Part shown: piece by piece, positions 35,413 to 44,074 of the stretch | Layout of the letters: each line of letters opens with the position of its first letter | How positions within the stretch are numbered: the stretch's first letter is position 1 | Assembly: GCF_004005495.1 (NCBI RefSeq) | Contig: NZ_RZYA01000034.1 | Coordinates: 1-61,809, forward strand | Origin: Streptomyces antnestii | Lineage (GTDB): Bacteria; Actinomycetota; Actinomycetes; Streptomycetales; Streptomycetaceae | Reading direction: 5' to 3' | DNA length: 61,809 nucleotides | Program-made: the position numbers and the translations under genes | The notes under the pieces: model-generated | What the model was told of the DNA's origin: nothing | Seen by the model: the letters and a program-made list of their open reading frames with translations, nothing else | Database searches by the model: none

Positions 35413-36652
35413 TGCCCTTGCCGATCATCTCATCCATGCAGGTGGGAGCGGGTTTCGGTGCCAGCCATGATCACCCGCGTAAGCGCTCTCGCACAGGGGC
35501 GGTGGAGGCGGCATGATGATCGGCCGTGCTGTTGAGACTGGCGTACCTGGGTGTGACGAATGCGGTCGCGATGCTGCGACTGCTGCCGATGAGCGATCGC
35601 GAGAAAGATGCCGAGATCCTGGCCCTGCGCCATCAGATCGGCGTTCTGGAACGGCAGCTGAACGGGCAGCAGCTTCGGTTCCACGCAAGCGATCGGGCGT
35701 TCCTGGCGTCGCTCCTCCACGGCCTGCCACGAGAGGTGCTGCGCCGGATGCCGCTGCTGGTGCGGCCAGACACGGTACTTCGCTGGCACCGCAACCTCAT
35801 CGCCCGCCTACACGCCGCGCAGTCCCGGCCGAAACGCGGAGGCCGGCCCCGCACCGTGCGCTCGGTCCGGGTGCTGGTGCTGCGCCTGGCCGGGAGAATC
35901 CAAGCTGGGGCTACCGGCGCCTACACGGAGAGCTGCTCGTACTCGGCGTGAAGGTGGCGGCATCCACGGTTTGGGAAATCTTGAGGGAGGCCGGCATCGA
36001 CCCGGCTCCCGAGCGGGCCTCGACCACCTGGGCGGACTTCCTGCGCTCCGAGGCCGACGCGCTCCTGGCATGCGACTTCTTCGAAACCGTCACCCTGGCC
36101 GGGACTCGCTTGTACGTGTTCGCCGCGATCGAGCACGCGAACCGCCGGATCCGGATCGTGGGCGCCACCGCGCACCCGACCGCGTCCTGGGTGGTCCAGG
36201 CCGCGAAGAATCTCGTCATGGACCTCGAAGACGCCGGCTGCCGAGCTCGCTACCTGATCCGGGACCGGGACGGGAAGTTCCCTCAGCTGTTCGACGACGT
36301 GCTCAACGATGCGGGCATTCAAGTGGTGCTCAGCGGCATCCGGATGCCGCGTATGAACTCGATCACGGAGCGGTGGGCGCAAACCTGCAGGCGAGAAATA
36401 CTGGACCGCACGTTGATCTGGAACCGGCGCCATCTCCTGTACGCCCTGTGCGAGTTCGAGACGTTCTACAACGAGCACAGGCCGCACCAGGGCCTCGCCA
36501 ACGCCCGACCCCTCCACCCGCTGCCCGCCCCTATCGAAGACCCAGACCGGATCGCCCGTCTAAACATACGACGACGAGCGCGACTTGGCGGCACCCTCCA
36601 CGAGTACCAACATGCGGCCTGACCAGCGTGGATGAGGTATTCGGCAAGCGCA
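35413..36652 (+). mobile_element. insertion sequence of about 1.24 kb, related to copy 1 at 18862
   Basis: The ends match as inverted repeats over 30 bases with about six differences: TGCCCTTGCCGATCATCTCA at 35413 and the complement of TGCGCTTGCCGAATACCTCA at 36652. The element sits 60 bases after the tRNA-Ser terminator. Confidence 0.85.
35526..36622 (+). pseudogene. integrase-core transposase with one frame break
   Basis: The first part reads RLAYLGVTNAVAMLRLLPMS to SVRVLVLRLA. The second, one frame over from about 35894, reads RENPSWGYRRLHGELLVLGV and continues to RARLGGTLHEYQHAA. The DDE core is intact in the second part: LLACDFFETVTL, YLIRDRDGKFPQLFD and ITERWAQTCRREILDRTL. One missing C in CTGGCCGGGAG would explain the break. 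The full length would be about 365 residues. Confidence 0.85.
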
Positions 36653-36689
36653 GCGCTGGTAGTCCACCGACACCACCGACCAGGCCAGC

Positions 36690-36900
36690 CCTTCACACCG
36701 CACCGGCACCTGCGACTCCGCTTCGCCGCGCCGACTGCGCGTCCGCATCTCGCGGATCGCGGTGACCTCTGTGTCGGCGGTGTTGCCGCCCTCCGCCTCG
36801 GCGGCCTGGACGCGGTCGGCCTCCTCCCGCAACCCGTCGACTCGAGGGCGAGAGCGAGCTCGCGCTGTTCCAGCAGTGCGACAACCGACGGCATCCTCGA
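36690..36900 (-). pseudogene. coiled-coil small protein remnant
   Basis: The reading VVALLEQRELALALES in one frame and RVDGLREEADRVQAAEAE in the next form the start of a short coiled-coil protein of the kind found next to some Streptomyces transposases. The frame is broken near 36845 and the end is lost. Confidence 0.35.
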
Positions 36901-37123
36901 CGTCCTGGGAGCGACGCCACGACAGGCCACCACTCCCACGGAGTCGCCTACGCCATACCTCACCAGTGAAAATGCGGTCCCCGCCTGGCGCTGGAGGCAT
37001 GCCGGCCTCAAGGGCGACGCCTGCGGCCGCTCCTGCCTCCGCTCGCGCAGCTCGGCGGCCACGGGTCCTGGGCAGGCCCCGCGGGACGCCGGCGGTCGCC
37101 GGCTCACATCGCGGAACGCCTGT

Positions 37124-38047
37124 CTATGAACGCAGGGTCCCGGCGGTCTCGATGAACAGTTCCGCGATGGCCTTGGCCGACGGTGTCGGTGGATTGTCGC
37201 GCAGCCGGGTGAGCAGGATGCGGCGAACCGGGGCCGCGGGGCCCAGGTCGATGGTGGTGACGTCATCCCGCAGGCCGGCCAGGGCGAACCTCGGGGCGAG
37301 CGTGATGCCCAGGCCGACCGCCGCCATGGCCTGGGCCTCCTGGTAGTCGTGTGCCCGGTAGGCGATCTTCGGCTCGAACCCTGCGGCACGGCAGCTACGG
37401 GTGAGCAGCTCGGCGACCGGGTGGTCGGCCCGGACGATCCAGTTCTCCTCGGCCAGCTCCTCAAAACCGGCGGAGTGCCGGGCGGCGAGCGGGTGGCTGG
37501 TGGCGACGACCAGGCAGGTGTGGTCGTCCAGCAGATGGATGACATCGAGGTTGGTCTCGTCCAGGCGCCGCCACGGGTAGTCCCACATCAAGGACAGCTC
37601 GATCTCCCGGCTCTCCAGCATGTCCATCAGGCCGGTGTTGCGGTCGCTGTGCACGACCAGCTCAACCTGCGGGTGCCGGGTGCGGAAGGCGCGCACGACG
37701 CGGGGCAGCAGGGATGCGGCGATGGTGGGGAAGGTGCCGAAGTGCAAGGTCCCGCTGTGCAGGCCCGCGATGTCATCGAGGGATCGGCGCGCGGCCCGCA
37801 GCTGGCGATCGATCCGTGCAGCATGCCCGGCCAGAGTGCGGCCGGCCTCGGTGAGCGTGACGCCCCGGGGGTGCCGCTCGATGAGCGGCTGCCCGGCCTC
37901 CGCTTCCAGCCTGCTGATCTGCTGGGACACCGCCGAGGGCGTATAGCTCAGGGCAATCGAGGCCGCCGTGATGGAGCCCCGGCGAGCTACCTCGGCCAGC
38001 ACCAGCATGCGTCGTACGTCAAAGCTCACCCCGACCGCCTTAAGCAT
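37124..38047 (-). CDS. LysR-family transcriptional regulator
   Basis: A 307-residue regulator with the LysR helix-turn-helix near the N-terminus (MLVLAEVARRGSITAASIAL, then YTPSAVSQQISRLEAEAG) and a periplasmic-binding-like effector domain (TLHFGTFPTIAASLLPRVVR; LMWDYPWRRLDETNLD). The ATG at 38047 or the GTG at 38029 may be the start. It is transcribed divergently from the TcuA-like flavoprotein gene, the usual arrangement in which a LysR protein controls its neighbour from the shared 220-base intergenic region. Confidence 0.9.
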   Translation of the reverse strand: MLKAVGVSFDVRRMLVLAEVARRGSITAASIALSYTPSAVSQQISRLEAEAGQPLIERHPRGVTLTEAGRTLAGHAARIDRQLRAARRSLDDIAGLHSGTLHFGTFPTIAASLLPRVVRAFRTRHPQVELVVHSDRNTGLMDMLESREIELSLMWDYPWRRLDETNLDVIHLLDDHTCLVVATSHPLAARHSAGFEELAEENWIVRADHPVAELLTRSCRAAGFEPKIAYRAHDYQEAQAMAAVGLGITLAPRFALAGLRDDVTTIDLGPAAPVRRILLTRLRDNPPTPSAKAIAELFIETAGTLRS

Positions 38048-38271
38048 TCATGAAAGCAATATCAGTTTCTTTCGATTGTACTGATGGCACCTGCTGGCGC
38101 ATCGTCTTATCTGACCGGCAGGCGGGCCGCACAGCGTCGACCCGCTCACCGGGCCCCGGTGAAAGAGATCCATGCTGCGGTCGCGTACGCACACAGCCCC
38201 TGATCCGTACGCCCCAGCCCCGAAAGGATCTCCGATCCGGACATCTGCTATCCGAACCCATGGGAGTACAC

Positions 38272-39744
38272 ATGACCGAGCAGTGGGACGTCGTCGTGGT
38301 CGGCGGCGGGAACGCCGGCTTCAGCGCGGCTCAGTCCGCCCGGCAGCAGGGAGCACGGGTGCTGCTGCTGGAGAAGGCCCCCCGCCAGTGGGCCGGAGGC
38401 AACTCCTACTTCACTGCCGGGGCGATGCGCACCAGCCACGCCGGGCTCACCGACCTCACCTCGCTGGTCGAGCCGCTTCCCGCGGACCGCGCAGGACGCG
38501 TCGACCTCGCCCCCTATACCGACGACGACTTCCTCGCCGACCTGACCCGGGTGACCCAGGGAAGGACCGACCCTGAACTCGCCCGGATCCTGGTCGGTGA
38601 ATCCCGCGAGACGATGACCTGGCTACGCGACCTGGGGCTGCGATTCGAGCTGATGTTCCACCGGCAGGCTTACGAGGTGGACGGGCGCTACCGGTTCTGG
38701 GGCGGACTGGCCGTCGGCGTGGTCGGCGGGGGCAAAGGAATGATCGACCAGCACCTGGCCGCCGCCGATCGCAGCGGCATCGAAGTCCGCTTCGACAGCC
38801 CCGTCACCGACCTGGACACCGGACCCGACGGCGCCGTCCGCGGCGTGATGCTCGCCGACGGGCAGCGCATCGAGGCCGACGGCGTGGTACTCACCAGCGG
38901 CGGCTTCGAGGCCAACCCGCAGATGCGGGCCGGCTACCTGGGCGCGGGCTGGGACCTGGCGCTGGTGCGCGGAACCCCGCACAACACCGGTGAGGGCATC
39001 CGCATGGCCCTGGCGGCCGGCGCGCAACCCTACGGCCACTGGAGCGGCTGCCACGCGGTGGCCTGGGACAGCCAGGCCCGAGCGACCGGCAACCGGGAGC
39101 TGACCAACCAACTCACTCGCGGCGGCTACCCGTTCGGCATCGTAGTCAACGCCGAGGGCCGCCGGTTCGTCGACGAGGGAGCGGACTTCCGCAACTACAC
39201 CTACGCCAAGTACGGTGCCGAGATCCTCAAGCAACCGGCAGGCGTCGCCTACCAGCTCTTCGACGCAAAGTCCGCGCCGCTGCTGCGCCCCGAGGAGTAC
39301 GCCTCGGCGGGCATCACCAGGGTCGAGTCCGACACCATGGAGGGCCTGGCCAAGCAACTCGACATCGACGAGGGCCAGCTGGCGGACACGGTCGACCGGT
39401 TCAACGCCGCCGTTGTCCCGGGTGACTTCGACCCGACGGTCAAGGACGGCTGCCGGACCGAGGGCATCACCCCTCCCAAGTCCAACTGGGCCCAGCCACT
39501 GACCACTCCTCCGTACGTCGCCTTCCCGGTGACCTGCGGCATCACCTTCACCTTCGGCGGGCTGCGGATCGACGCCGACGCGCGCGTGCTGGACCAGGGC
39601 GGCCGCCCCGTCCCCGGGCTGTACGCGGCCGGCGAACTCGTCGGCGGGCTCTTCTGGTTCAACTACCCCGGCGGCTCCGGCCTCACCGCCGGTTCGGTGC
39701 TCGGCAGGCGCGCCGGGCGCTCAGCAGCCGCCGACACGCGTTGA
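38272..39744 (+). CDS. tcuA: FAD-dependent tricarballylate dehydrogenase-like protein
   Basis: A 490-residue flavoprotein of the fumarate reductase/succinate dehydrogenase family. The FAD Rossmann motif is DVVVVGGGNAGFSAAQSARQ (residues 6-25). The C-terminus has GLYAAGELVGGLFWFNYPGG then SGLTAGSVLGRRAGR, the pattern seen in TcuA, which oxidises tricarballylate to cis-aconitate. GGGAG stands six bases before the ATG at 38272. TcuA normally works with TcuB, an iron-sulfur/heme protein that reoxidises the flavin, but no tcuB follows, so the electron acceptor is unclear. Its true substrate may differ. Confidence 0.8.
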   Translation: MTEQWDVVVVGGGNAGFSAAQSARQQGARVLLLEKAPRQWAGGNSYFTAGAMRTSHAGLTDLTSLVEPLPADRAGRVDLAPYTDDDFLADLTRVTQGRTDPELARILVGESRETMTWLRDLGLRFELMFHRQAYEVDGRYRFWGGLAVGVVGGGKGMIDQHLAAADRSGIEVRFDSPVTDLDTGPDGAVRGVMLADGQRIEADGVVLTSGGFEANPQMRAGYLGAGWDLALVRGTPHNTGEGIRMALAAGAQPYGHWSGCHAVAWDSQARATGNRELTNQLTRGGYPFGIVVNAEGRRFVDEGADFRNYTYAKYGAEILKQPAGVAYQLFDAKSAPLLRPEEYASAGITRVESDTMEGLAKQLDIDEGQLADTVDRFNAAVVPGDFDPTVKDGCRTEGITPPKSNWAQPLTTPPYVAFPVTCGITFTFGGLRIDADARVLDQGGRPVPGLYAAGELVGGLFWFNYPGGSGLTAGSVLGRRAGRSAAADTR

Positions 39745-39991
39745 CGGCGCCACAGCCGAGTGAGAGCTCACACGGCCATGGAGGACGCACCATAAGCACG
39801 ACGTCGTCGACTCGGCGAGGCAACACGGCCAAGCCGCGAGAGGCAGACCTGGAGCAGTCAGTGGAGGGCGTTCTCTTCACCTCGCGCAGGCTGCCCGCGA
39901 CATTCCCTTTCGCGATTGGGGCCGCTGGCCTGAGCTTGACGTTTAACCTCGCCGTTTCGGTCAGGGCTGGCGCGGATGCTGGCCGACACGC
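39745..39991. other. no gene recognised
   Basis: A short stretch between the flavoprotein gene and an IS1380-type remnant. No coherent frame. Confidence 0.4.
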
Positions 39992-40190
39992 GAAAGTGCC
40001 TTCCTGAGCTGGGACGATGAACCTTGTCCAGGGGTTTGATCGTCGCCGGCGGAAGGCACTTTCTACGTGCAGGTCGTCGGTTCCCGTCCCAGGCTCATGG
40101 TGTCCGCTGACGGGACGGGTGGTCGGGCATGGCGGGGCACGGTTGCTGGCTGATCTCGCCGATGCAACCGGACCGACCCCGCGGTGATGA
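39992..40190 (+). pseudogene. IS1380-type element end and transposase stump
   Basis: A 13-base inverted repeat, GAAAGTGCCTTCC (39992-40004) and GGAAGGCACTTTC (40051-40063), precedes a GTG at 40067. The reading VQVVGSRPRLMVSADGTGVV then ARLLADLADATG is the N-terminus of IS1380-family transposases. The reading is lost after about 40 codons and the rest is missing. Confidence 0.7.
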
Positions 40191-40216
40191 CGTGCGCATT
40201 CGCCCTGGCACCCGCG

Positions 40217-41584
40217 CTATGGGACGTATTCCGCCGGGGTGGTGGACGTCGTCCGAGTCTGCTTCTCCGCCTCTGTCTCGTCGTCCGCTGTGCGTGCCGG
40301 GCGGGTCCGGTTGAAGGCCAGGTTCAGCCCGAACGCGATCAGGGTCGCGCTCGTCACCGGTGAGCCCAGCACGATGCGCACACCGTCCGGGAAGCGGGAG
40401 TAGAGGTCCGGTGCCACGTCGGGCGCCATGCCCACGCCGATCGATACGGCGACGATCAGGAGGTTGTGCGTCCCCTCGAACTCGACCTTCCGCAGTGTGC
40501 TGATGCCGACGGCGGCGACGGTGGCGAACATGACCAGTCCCGCCGCGCCCACGACCGGTCCGGGCAGCCCGGCCACCACCGCCCCCAGCTTGGGCACCAG
40601 GCCCAGGGCGACCAGGATGGCGCCCGCGACGGTGGCCACATGGCGGCTGCGCACCCGGGTCATCGACACCAGGCCCACGTTCTGGGCGAAGACGGTGTCG
40701 ATAAAGGCGTTCATCACTCCGCCGAGCACCCCGGACAGTCCGTCGGCGGCCAGGCCGCGCGCCATGTCTCCGGTCGTCAGCTCCTTGCCGGTGAGTTCGG
40801 CGACCGCGATCAGGTCTGCGGTCGACTCGGCGAACAGGACCAGCATCACGACACACATGGAGATGACCGCGACCGGCGGGAACTCGGGCGCCCCGAAGTG
40901 GAACGGAGCGCTCACCCCGATCCAGTCGGCGCCACGGGCGGCGGACAGGTCCACCCGACCCAGCGGTACCGCGACCGCGGTACCGGCCAGCAGCCCGAGC
41001 AGGACGCCGGTCTGGGCCAGAACGCCCCGGCCGAACCTCGCCACCAGCAGGATCACGATGACGACGAAGGCGGCGAGGGCGAGGCGCGACGGCGCCGCGT
41101 AGTCCGCCGCCTTGGGGTCGCTGCCGACGACGAGGTTGACGCCGACACCGATCAGCGCCAGGCCGACCACGGTGATCACCACACCGCTCACCAGCGGCGG
41201 GAAGAAGCGCGCTGCCTTGGCGAACGGCCAGGCGACGAGCAGGCCGAAGATCCCGGCGGCGAGCATCGAACCGTATACGGCCTGGAGCCCGTACTCACCG
41301 GCGATCAGGATCATCGGTGTCACGGCGGTGAAGGCAGCGCCGGCCATCACGGGCATGCGGACGCCGAGCACCCGCCCGACGCCCGCGCCCTGGATCACCG
41401 TGACGACGCCCGCGACCAGCAGGTCCGCGTTGATGAGCAGAGCGATGGTCGAGGCATCGAGCCCGGCGGCCGCGCCGAAGACGAGCGGCACCGTGACACA
41501 GCCCGTGTACATCACCAGAACGTGCTGGAGACCCAGCACCGCGAGCCGCCCGAACGGCGCCCGTTTCTGCGCGGACATCATCAC
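40217..41584 (-). CDS. NCS2 family purine permease (xanthine/uric acid type)
   Basis: A 455-residue membrane transporter with 12-14 hydrophobic segments. Family marks include LGLQHVLVMYTGCVTVPLVF at the N-terminus, TPMILIAGEYGLQAVYGSML, and the signature region NAFIDTVFAQNVGLVSMTRV (NCS2 QxxxG/NxG-type motif). This branch carries xanthine or uric acid with cations. GTG-ATG-ATG starts lie in a row at 41584. It is 14 bases downstream of the oxygenase gene on the same strand, so they are probably one transcript with the amidohydrolase upstream. Confidence 0.88.
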   Translation of the reverse strand: MMMSAQKRAPFGRLAVLGLQHVLVMYTGCVTVPLVFGAAAGLDASTIALLINADLLVAGVVTVIQGAGVGRVLGVRMPVMAGAAFTAVTPMILIAGEYGLQAVYGSMLAAGIFGLLVAWPFAKAARFFPPLVSGVVITVVGLALIGVGVNLVVGSDPKAADYAAPSRLALAAFVVIVILLVARFGRGVLAQTGVLLGLLAGTAVAVPLGRVDLSAARGADWIGVSAPFHFGAPEFPPVAVISMCVVMLVLFAESTADLIAVAELTGKELTTGDMARGLAADGLSGVLGGVMNAFIDTVFAQNVGLVSMTRVRSRHVATVAGAILVALGLVPKLGAVVAGLPGPVVGAAGLVMFATVAAVGISTLRKVEFEGTHNLLIVAVSIGVGMAPDVAPDLYSRFPDGVRIVLGSPVTSATLIAFGLNLAFNRTRPARTADDETEAEKQTRTTSTTPAEYVP

Positions 41585-41598
41585 AACGGTCCCCCTTA

Positions 41599-42621
41599 CT
41601 ATCGTGCGAAGTTGGCGGCGATGCGCTGCTGGATGTACTGCTCCGCCGTGATCGGCCGATACCGGCCATCCGGCCCCTCGATCACCACGTCACGGTCGGC
41701 CTGGGCGAAGAAGGCGATGCTGTAGCGGGCGCCCCGGTCCTCGCCGGGGCCCGGGGACTTGACCCGGTGGAAGTTGGACGGAAGCCGGTCGTCGCTCCAC
41801 CGCATCAGCATGTCGCCGATGTTGCAGGTGATGGTGTCGGCCGAGGGCACCACGGGAGTCCACTCCTGGGCCTCGGCCTCATTTCCCGGGCACACCTGCA
41901 ATCCACCTTGCCCGTCCCGCTGGAAGAGCAGCGTCAGGCAGTCGAAGTCCGTGTGCGCACCCGCCCGCCACACATCCGGGTCGAGCTGGGCGTCCTCAGG
42001 GATCGCGAAGTAGTGCAGCATCCTCAGGGTGGACTGGTAGTGCGCGCTCTGAGGGTTGTGGGCGCGAGTGAAGAAGTCGTCGGCGAAGCCCAGCTTGTCG
42101 GCGAAGCAGGACAGGACCCGCATCGCCACCTCGCGGCAGTGAGCCTCGAAGTCGAGGGCGCGCGGCCGGAATTCGGGCAGGTCGTCGTCGGGCCAGAGCC
42201 CCTCCATGTGGGGGCGGGTGACCTGATACGACTCCTTCTGGTCCGGTGTCCCGACGGACGGCCTCACCTGGGTCATGGACTCCCACCCGGAGTTGAGGCC
42301 CTTCTTCAGCCCATGCCGGGCCTTGTGGACCTCGGGCAGCGCGAAGAATCCCTCGGCGTTCGTGAACGCCCCGTCCACCAGGGCCTGATCGATGCCGTGG
42401 TTGACCAGCTGGAAGAACCCGATGTCCGTGGCCGCCGCCCACAGCTCTTCGGTGATCTCGGCCTTGCGGGCCTCGAAGTCGGAGAGGTCGATCCGGCGGA
42501 TCTCCCGCGCCGTGGTCTCGGTTCCGGCCCCGCCCATGCGGGTCTCCTTGTCGAGTTCGGCGAGGCCGTATGTCGATTGAGGCGTCGTGTGCGGCACCGC
42601 ACGCGTCGTGATGTCAGTCAT
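41599..42621 (-). CDS. 2-oxoglutarate/Fe(II)-dependent oxygenase, isopenicillin-N-synthase-like
   Basis: A 340-residue cytoplasmic oxygenase. The N-terminal DIOX_N region reads IGFFQLVNHGIDQALVDGAF. The iron triad is complete: His223 and Asp225 in AHTDFDCLTLLFQ and His285 in NFHRVKSP. The 2-oxoglutarate-binding Arg is at 299 in GARYSIAFF. AGGAG lies eleven bases upstream of the ATG at 42621. It sits between a purine-type permease and a truncated amidohydrolase of the guanine/8-oxoguanine deaminase group, so a purine-like substrate is inferred, by analogy with fungal xanthine hydroxylase of the same superfamily. This is not shown by the sequence. Confidence 0.85.
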   Translation of the reverse strand: MTDITTRAVPHTTPQSTYGLAELDKETRMGGAGTETTAREIRRIDLSDFEARKAEITEELWAAATDIGFFQLVNHGIDQALVDGAFTNAEGFFALPEVHKARHGLKKGLNSGWESMTQVRPSVGTPDQKESYQVTRPHMEGLWPDDDLPEFRPRALDFEAHCREVAMRVLSCFADKLGFADDFFTRAHNPQSAHYQSTLRMLHYFAIPEDAQLDPDVWRAGAHTDFDCLTLLFQRDGQGGLQVCPGNEAEAQEWTPVVPSADTITCNIGDMLMRWSDDRLPSNFHRVKSPGPGEDRGARYSIAFFAQADRDVVIEGPDGRYRPITAEQYIQQRIAANFAR

Positions 42622-42629
42622 CGCGGCAA

Positions 42630-42643
42630 GTACTCCTGAGTAC
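42630..42643. promoter_or_regulatory. palindrome over the oxygenase leader
   Basis: GTACTC-CT-GAGTAC is a perfect six-base inverted repeat, 9-22 bases before the start codon, and it includes the ribosome binding site. It could be an operator or a small leader hairpin. Confidence 0.35.
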
Positions 42644-42847
42644 GTCACAGTGGTGTTCTCCGAGTCCTACGAGGTGCAGTCACCGCCCCTGCACCCCCAC
42701 CGCGGACACTCAGAGGTCCGCGGCCACGGTCGGCCTCGAACCCGTCCGTGGGCCCGGCGCCGTGGGCTGGCATACGCCCCGTCGACAGGGGCCATGCGCG
42801 ATGCAGTCAGCCTGGCGGCATCGTGTTTCGTCCGGGAACCAGTTCTG

Positions 42848-43324
42848 TTACTGCGACAGCACGTCCACGAGGAACGCCTCGGAAAGGCGCGCACTGCGCC
42901 CGTCCCGCACCACCGCCTCGCCCGCCACCAGGACCGTGTCCACGGTCCGGCTGCTCGCGCAGGTCAGCAGCGTTGCGCCCGGATCGCGCACCGGAAGGCA
43001 CGCGTAGTCCCGCTCGAAGCGGTGCAGCACGAGGTCGGACCTGGCACCGGCCACCACACCGTCCGTGCGGGAATCGAGCCCGAGCACCTCGCCCGCGCCG
43101 CCGGCGGCGATGGCCAGCATCTCCGCGAAGCCGAGCAGATCGGCCCGCCGGTGCGCGGCACGCTGCAGATACGCCCCGATCCGCATGGCCTCCAGAATGT
43201 CCTGGGTGTCGTTGCTGGCGGCCCCGTCGACCCCGAGCCCTACCCGAAGTCCCGCTTCCCGCATGGCGATCACAGGGGCGATGCCGCTACCCAGCCGCAT
43301 ATTGCTGAGCGGGTTGTAGGAGAC
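42848..43324 (-). pseudogene. amidohydrolase (8-oxoguanine deaminase-like), C-terminal part cut by an IS
   Basis: The reading begins at the IS edge with VSYNPLSNMRLGSGIAPV, the NP-x-SN-x-x-LxSG segment of guanine deaminase and atrazine-hydrolase-type enzymes. It continues with GLGVDGAASNDTQDILEAM, which includes a metal-ligand Asp, and ends at 42848 after FLVDVLSQ. About two thirds of the gene, including the N-terminal HxH metal motif, is missing. The break is exactly at 43324/43325, where an IS terminal repeat begins. The gene lies upstream of the oxygenase and permease genes on the same strand. Confidence 0.82.
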
Positions 43325-43513
43325 TGCCCTTGCCGGAAACCTCGTCCGCCCAGATCACGCAGCATGTTCGTACTCGTGGAGGATGCCGCCCAGGCGTTCG
43401 CGATGCCCTGATGGGGTCTATGGGAGTTGTAGAACCGCTCGAACTCCCGCAGAACGTAGCAGAGGTGGCGCTGGTTCCAGATCAACGTGCGGTCCAGCAG
43501 CTCACGCCGACAG
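43325..43513 (-). mobile_element. IS remnant, 3' end of a third element of the 1.2-kb family
   Basis: It begins at the amidohydrolase break with TGCCCTTGCCGGAAACCTCG, a terminal repeat of the family at 35413. The minus strand reads LIWNQRHLCYVLREFERFYN then SHRPHQGIAN, then jumps to the C-terminus GGILHEYEHAA with an internal deletion. It ends where IS copy 2 begins. Confidence 0.78.
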
Positions 43514-44044
43514 TGCGCCTGCCGAAAATGTCATCCATGCAGATCAGGAGCGTCATCGACGGTGCGGCAGGATGATTTCGTGTTGCTTCGTCTCGCCTAC
43601 CTGACCGTCACCAACCTGTTCTCGGCACTGCGATTGCTACCGATAAGCGATCACGACAAGGACACGGAGATACTCGCCCTACGCCACCAGATCACCGTCC
43701 TGGAACGATAACTCGGCATAGACCGCATCAAGTTCACCCCCCGCGGACCGGGCGTTCCTCGCCGTTCTGCTGATCCCCCTGCCACGCCAGGCCCTGCGCC
43801 GACTCCGGTTACTGGTCCGACCCGACACCGTGCTGCGCTGGCATCGCGACCTGACCAAGCGGCGTCACGCCCGCACCTGCCGGCCAAAGAAGCCGGGCCG
43901 ACCACCCACGGTCCACTCGGTCCGCAGACTGATCCTGCGCCTGGTCCGTGAGAATCCATCGTGGGGCTATCGCAGGGTGCGCGGCGAACTCGCCATCCTC
44001 GGCATCAAGGTCGCCGCCTCCACCGTTTGGGAGATCCTCACCTC
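43514..44044 (+). mobile_element. IS copy 2, 5' part only
   Basis: Nearly identical to 18862-19392: the same end TGCGCCTGCCGAAAATGTCA and the same transposase start. It shares the frame break at the C run (about 43736). It also has a TAA within the early part (43709), but lacks the extra C of copy 1. It is cut at 44045 by the end of an IS3 element after the codons for VAASTVWEILTS. Confidence 0.88.
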
Positions 44045-44074
44045 TGTCAATCCCCCCGAATCGTGGAGACCTTC

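Noticed and set aside
40466..41725. A 419-codon plus-strand frame opposite the NCS2 permease
   Set aside because: Antisense to a transporter with clear family motifs; composition is His/Asp/Gly-rich shadow.
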